Shown in pieces: positions 60,168 to 64,000 of a stretch of 64,000 nt of DNA. The translations under genes and the position numbers were made by a program. Under the pieces are notes generated by a model. It searched no databases. It was not told the origin of the DNA and saw only the letters and a list, made by a program, of their open reading frames with translations. Within the stretch, counting starts at the first letter, position 1. Every line of letters starts with the position of its first letter. Source of the stretch: Buchnera aphidicola (Pentalonia nigronervosa) (GTDB taxonomy: Bacteria; Pseudomonadota; Gammaproteobacteria; Enterobacterales; Enterobacteriaceae); assembly GCA_014622685.1 (NCBI GenBank), contig CP061275.1, forward strand, positions 310,001 through 374,000, written 5' to 3'.

Positions 60168-62033
60168 ATGAAAAAATATTTAAAATCAAAATTAAATAAT
60201 ATTGCAATTAAGTTAATTTTATTAATTATTATTTTATCGTTAATCTTTAGCACAATGAATGCTTATATTGATCATGACCCTGAACAATACATAGCAATTG
60301 TTAACGGAGAAAAAATAAAACTTACCACATTACAAAAAATGTATTTTCTTGAACAAGAAAAACAAAAAAAAATTCTAGGTCAACAATTTTTTAAAATTCA
60401 TGATCCAAAACAATTTTCAGAAGCTACATATAATTACATTTTACGCCAGTTAATAAATAATATTCTCGTGGAACAATATATAAAAAAGATACATTTTAAT
60501 GTAAGTAATAATCAAATAAAAAATATTTTACTAAATAATACTATGTTTAAACACAAAAACATATTTGATCAAAAAAAATATTTTCACTATCTTCAATCAA
60601 AAAATTTAACAAATCATCAGTATATAAATATAATTAAAAAAAAGATACGTATGAAAAATTTTATACGTGCTATTATCGATACCGATTTTGTTTTAGAAAC
60701 TGAAAAAAATAATATTATCAAATTACTGTCTCAAAAAAGACAAATTAAACAAGCTACTCTAAAAATACAACCAATAATTGCTCAACAAAAAGTTCACAAT
60801 TTAGAAATAATAAATTATTTTAACCAACATAAACATCAATTTTATATTCCAGAAAAATTCAAAGTTCAATTTTTACAATTAAATCTAAAAAATATAAAAA
60901 GTAAATGTACTAAAAAAGAAATTAAAGAATGGTATGAAAAACATGTTATAAAATATTTTACACAAGAAGAACGAAAATACAGTTTTATTCAAACAAAAAC
61001 TAAAAAAGAAGCATTATTAATAATATCCCAATTATCTAAACATAAAAATTTTTCAAAAATAGCGAAAGAACAATCAATCGATCCTATATCATCTAAAAAT
61101 GGCGGGAATATTGGATGGATAAAAATTAATGAAATGCCAAGTGAAATAAAAAGAGCACATTTGAATAAAAAAGGTCAAATTTCACAAATTATTCCATTTC
61201 ATAATAACTTTTTAATAATTAAACTAAATGATATTAAACCTAAGACGCAAAAAAAAATATCTCAAGTATTCAACGTTATAAAAAAAGAAATACAAATTAA
61301 AAAATCATTATTTTTATATCACAAATTACAAAAAAAAATTTCCTATTATATTAAAAAATATCCTAATCAATTTGATAAGATTCTTAAAAATATTCACATG
61401 TCTGCCAAAGAAACAGATTGGTTTGATAAATATTCTATTCCTCAAGAACTAAACATATTCATTCTAAAAAAAATTATATTTAACAAAGCATGGCTCAATA
61501 AACAAAAAAAAATAAAACCATATTCAGAATTTGTTATTTTAAATAGTCACCAGTCATTTTTACTCAATTTAAAAGATTTCCAAAGAAAAAAAATACAAAA
61601 AATTAAAAATGTGAAAAATAATATTATAAAAATATTAAAACACTTAAAAGCTATAAAAATTGCAAAACAAAAATTAAAAAATGCATTTTATCAATTAAAA
61701 AAAGGTAATATAAATGGATTTAAAAAATTACATCTTAAATTTAGAAATTCCGAAGTTATATCGCGATATGATAATCATCCAATGAAATATATTGTATTTT
61801 CTTTACCTCGAACTAAAGATCACAAAAAAAGATATACTGTATATCAAGACAAAAATAAAAATTTTCACATTATATACCTTAAAAAAATTTATCATGATCA
61901 ATTTTCTTTACAGGAAAAACACATTATTTCAAAGTATTTAGAGAGAAATAATACAGAAATAATTTTGCATGCTTTTTTAACAAATCTACAAAACACAGCA
62001 AATATTATTTATAAAACAATAAAAACAGAATAA
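60168..62033 (+). CDS. ppiD: Periplasmic folding chaperone PpiD
   Basis: An inner-membrane-anchored periplasmic chaperone with an inactive or weak parvulin domain, associated with the Sec translocon. One membrane helix lies at about residues 14-34 (LILLIIILSLIFSTMNAYI), followed by SurA-like helices and the parvulin domain around residues 260-360, with DPISSKNGGNIGWI and KKGQISQIIPFHNNFLIIKL. The length of 621 matches E. coli PpiD (623). In E. coli hupB lies between lon and ppiD and is absent here. Confidence 0.93.
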   Translation: MKKYLKSKLNNIAIKLILLIIILSLIFSTMNAYIDHDPEQYIAIVNGEKIKLTTLQKMYFLEQEKQKKILGQQFFKIHDPKQFSEATYNYILRQLINNILVEQYIKKIHFNVSNNQIKNILLNNTMFKHKNIFDQKKYFHYLQSKNLTNHQYINIIKKKIRMKNFIRAIIDTDFVLETEKNNIIKLLSQKRQIKQATLKIQPIIAQQKVHNLEIINYFNQHKHQFYIPEKFKVQFLQLNLKNIKSKCTKKEIKEWYEKHVIKYFTQEERKYSFIQTKTKKEALLIISQLSKHKNFSKIAKEQSIDPISSKNGGNIGWIKINEMPSEIKRAHLNKKGQISQIIPFHNNFLIIKLNDIKPKTQKKISQVFNVIKKEIQIKKSLFLYHKLQKKISYYIKKYPNQFDKILKNIHMSAKETDWFDKYSIPQELNIFILKKIIFNKAWLNKQKKIKPYSEFVILNSHQSFLLNLKDFQRKKIQKIKNVKNNIIKILKHLKAIKIAKQKLKNAFYQLKKGNINGFKKLHLKFRNSEVISRYDNHPMKYIVFSLPRTKDHKKRYTVYQDKNKNFHIIYLKKIYHDQFSLQEKHIISKYLERNNTEIILHAFLTNLQNTANIIYKTIKTE

Positions 62034-62069
62034 AATATAATAATTAGATAGGTTATTTGTTTCATAAGT

Positions 62070-62815
62070 TTATTAATTTATAAATACAAATGACTTTATC
62101 TTTTTTTAAATAATCGCAATGTTCTTTTATTGTTTTTGTATAATCTAGATTTAATTGTCATTAATTGAATCTATTAATTCTGATAATACATACTCAATAT
62201 TGACAACAACTTGAATCTTAACACCTATATAACAACGTACTTGTACTATTTAAAATAATATCTATTGCATTCTAATAATCTGATAAAGACCATATTTCCG
62301 ATTTATTAAGATGGATTAAAAACACTTTAAAATCAATTTTATAATTTGAATCTAATTGAACAGCATGATTTATTACTTAAATAAATTCATATTTACAGTC
62401 CAAGTAAACTGAAAAAATCAATTTCATTTACATCTAAAAAACTATATAAGTTGCGTTATTATACGAAAAAAATTGCAGTTAATATCAAAAATATGATGTT
62501 ACAACCAGAAAAACAATATATTAGGTAATAAACATTCAAAATATGTTGATTATCAATAGAAATCGATCAATCTATTAATTTACTAATAAACATGTTTTTA
62601 AAACGTTGAATATATAAAATAACATGATATTTTATATCTAAATTTTTAGATATAATACGAAAAATTTTAATTTCAGATTAATGTAATTGATCATAATCAA
62701 AAGTAATGCGACAAACATTTTGATATCAATTCTTATAATATAAGAAACATATTGTAGCATCTTAATCAATACTAAACGTTAACAGTATTTTTTCAAAATA
62801 TCTTTACAATTATAA
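62070..62815 (-). pseudogene. queC: Degraded 7-cyano-7-deazaguanine synthase gene
   Basis: Reading the minus strand across frames gives QueC in order: LLTFSID, stop, DATICF for the ATP-pyrophosphatase loop VVVFSGGQDSTTCL; ITFDYDQLH and SEIKIFRIIS for TFDYGQRHRAEIDVAREL; CNIIFLILTAIF for RNILFLTLAAIY; NHAVQLDSNY; LNKSEIWSLSDY for IDKAETWALADY; and a degraded zinc-cysteine segment near 62200. Stops and shifts are many. It lies between ppiD and mdlA; E. coli has queC in the same interval. Loss removes preQ0 synthesis and hence queuosine in tRNA. Confidence 0.85.
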
Positions 62816-63030
62816 TATTTAAAAATATTTTAAAAAACATAAAATATTTAAATTTTCTATAAGTTAGAATTATATTTCTATCTTCACGATCAAAAAAAAT
62901 CAACAAATTACTTTATAAGTCATACTCTATTACATAAAATTAAACTATTGATCAAAAATAGTTACATGTCAAAAATTAGATAAAATCAATCTAACATATC
63001 TTTATAAAAATTTAACTTTTAGGATTTTTT

Positions 63031-64000
63031 GTGAAATTATTCAATCAATTAAAATGGTTTTTTATACAAGAATGGAAAAGATACTTAGGAGCAATTGTTT
63101 TATTAATCATTATTGCTATTTTGCAGTTATTCCCTCCTAAAATAGTCGGTATTTTAATAGATTTAATTATAAAAAAAAACATGCATGGCATATTAATTTT
63201 ACCATGGATTACCATAATTTTTTTAATAGCTTTTACAGTTTATGTATTACGTTGTTTATGGAGAATACTGTTATTCGGCGCTTCCTATAAATTAGCTACA
63301 GAATTACGAGTAAAATTTTATTCTTACGTTAGCCAACAAAGCGAAATATTTTTTTTAAGCAATAGAACAGGAGATCTAATATCCAGAGCAACTAATGATG
63401 TTGATCGAATTGTCTTTGCAGCTGGAGAAGGTGTATTAACACTCGTAGACTCTTTAGTTATGGGTATTTCAGTCATAATAGTCATGATAACAAAAATAAA
63501 TTACTTGTTAACAATAATTTCTTTAGCGCCTATGCCAGTTATGGCTATTTTAATTAAGAAAAATGGAAAAAAATTACACAAAATTTTTTTTCATGCGCAA
63601 ACAACATTTGCACAATTAAACAATAAAACACAAGAAATACTAACCAATATTCGTATGATTAAAGCATTTGGATTGGAGAAATATCAATTAAAAAAATTTG
63701 ATTATATCATTCACCAAACAGGTATCAAAAATATGGAAGTCGCAAAAATTGATTCTCAATTCGATCCCATAATTTACTTATCAGTAGCATTTTCTAATTT
63801 ATTAGCTATTCTTGGAGGGGGATGGTTAGTATGGAATCATCAAATTACTATAGGACAATTAACAAGTTTTATCATGTATCTTGGATTAATGATCTGGCCT
63901 ATGCTAGCATTAGCATGGATGTTTAATATTGTCGAAAGAGGAAGCGCCGCATGGGACAGAATATCTTCTATTCTTAATCAAGAACTCTACATACAAAATG
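63031..64000 (+). CDS. mdlA: ABC transporter MdlA, N-terminal membrane domain, truncated by the window edge
   Basis: A multidrug-type ABC half-transporter that pairs with MdlB. The frame is open from GTG 63031 to the edge, 323 codons. Residues 1-16 (KLFNQLKWFFIQEWKRYLGA) and the helices that follow match E. coli MdlA, as do NRTGDLISRATNDVDRIVFA, EGVLTLVDSLVMG and YLGLMIWPMLALAWMF. The nucleotide-binding domain lies outside the window. GTG is preferred as the start because it aligns with the E. coli Met and has AGGATTTTTT before it. MdlA and MdlB are commonly kept in Buchnera, which has few exporters. Confidence 0.95.
   Translation, partial: MKLFNQLKWFFIQEWKRYLGAIVLLIIIAILQLFPPKIVGILIDLIIKKNMHGILILPWITIIFLIAFTVYVLRCLWRILLFGASYKLATELRVKFYSYVSQQSEIFFLSNRTGDLISRATNDVDRIVFAAGEGVLTLVDSLVMGISVIIVMITKINYLLTIISLAPMPVMAILIKKNGKKLHKIFFHAQTTFAQLNNKTQEILTNIRMIKAFGLEKYQLKKFDYIIHQTGIKNMEVAKIDSQFDPIIYLSVAFSNLLAILGGGWLVWNHQITIGQLTSFIMYLGLMIWPMLALAWMFNIVERGSAAWDRISSILNQELYIQN

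Overview
The window is a strongly A+T-rich chromosome segment from an insect endosymbiont, almost certainly a Buchnera aphidicola lineage (aphid host not identifiable from this piece). The evidence is the Buchnera-type gene order, a reduced gammaproteobacterial gene set close to E. coli at protein level, polA reduced to its 5'-3' exonuclease, ribD split in two, pseudogenes still at their ancestral positions, and no mobile elements, phage, CRISPR or rRNA. I found no undescribed multi-gene system. The points of interest are reading frames broken at poly(A) tracts, programmed frameshifting, and gene fossils that show which pathways are being lost.

Layout. 1-1696: an edge-truncated nlpD-like gene and a short ftsB, both on the minus strand, flanking a gap where E. 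coli has ispD-ispF-truD-surE-pcm. 1697-6830: a 5-kb gene desert ending in nine 19-bp tandem repeats and a run of 31 A at the dsbA start. 6831-17118: dsbA, polA exonuclease, engB, typA, gmk, ygfZ, prfB (RF2 frameshift retained), lysS, lysA. 17181-26574: lgt (A10 frameshift), thyA pseudogene, miaB, ybeY (A10 frameshift), ybeX, leuS, holA, nadD pseudogene, tusA. 26687-40810: asd, yhgN, pgk, fbaA, mscS, then recC (A10 frameshift), recB and recD. 40870-45403: argA pseudogene, tRNA-fMet, ribE, ribD as two frames, nusB. 46907-53234: yajR-like transporter, tusE, and the cyoABCDE operon on the minus strand. 53548-64000: bolA, tig, clpP, clpX, lon (with a sigma-32-type promoter), ppiD, queC pseudogene, and the start of mdlA.

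Function. The retained genes cover translation and tRNA modification (prfB, lysS, leuS, engB, typA, miaB, ybeY, tusA, tusE), protein quality control (tig, clpXP, lon, dsbA, ppiD), RecBCD recombination, aerobic respiration through cytochrome bo3, part of glycolysis (pgk, fbaA), late lysine synthesis (asd, lysA) and riboflavin (ribE, ribD). The clear fossils hit dTMP synthesis (thyA), NAD synthesis (nadD), the first step of arginine synthesis (argA) and queuosine (queC). The empty syntenic sites suggest, less securely, loss of isoprenoid and possibly sulfate-assimilation genes. Together they point to reliance on the host or a co-resident symbiont.

Three genes (lgt, ybeY, recC) carry the same lesion: a run of exactly ten A that is one base short of the open frame, while other A10 and A11 runs in holA and recB are in frame. 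Slippage on poly(A) during transcription is a plausible rescue; a homopolymer error in the assembly is the main alternative. Protein comparisons are to family members I know, mainly E. coli, without database searches.
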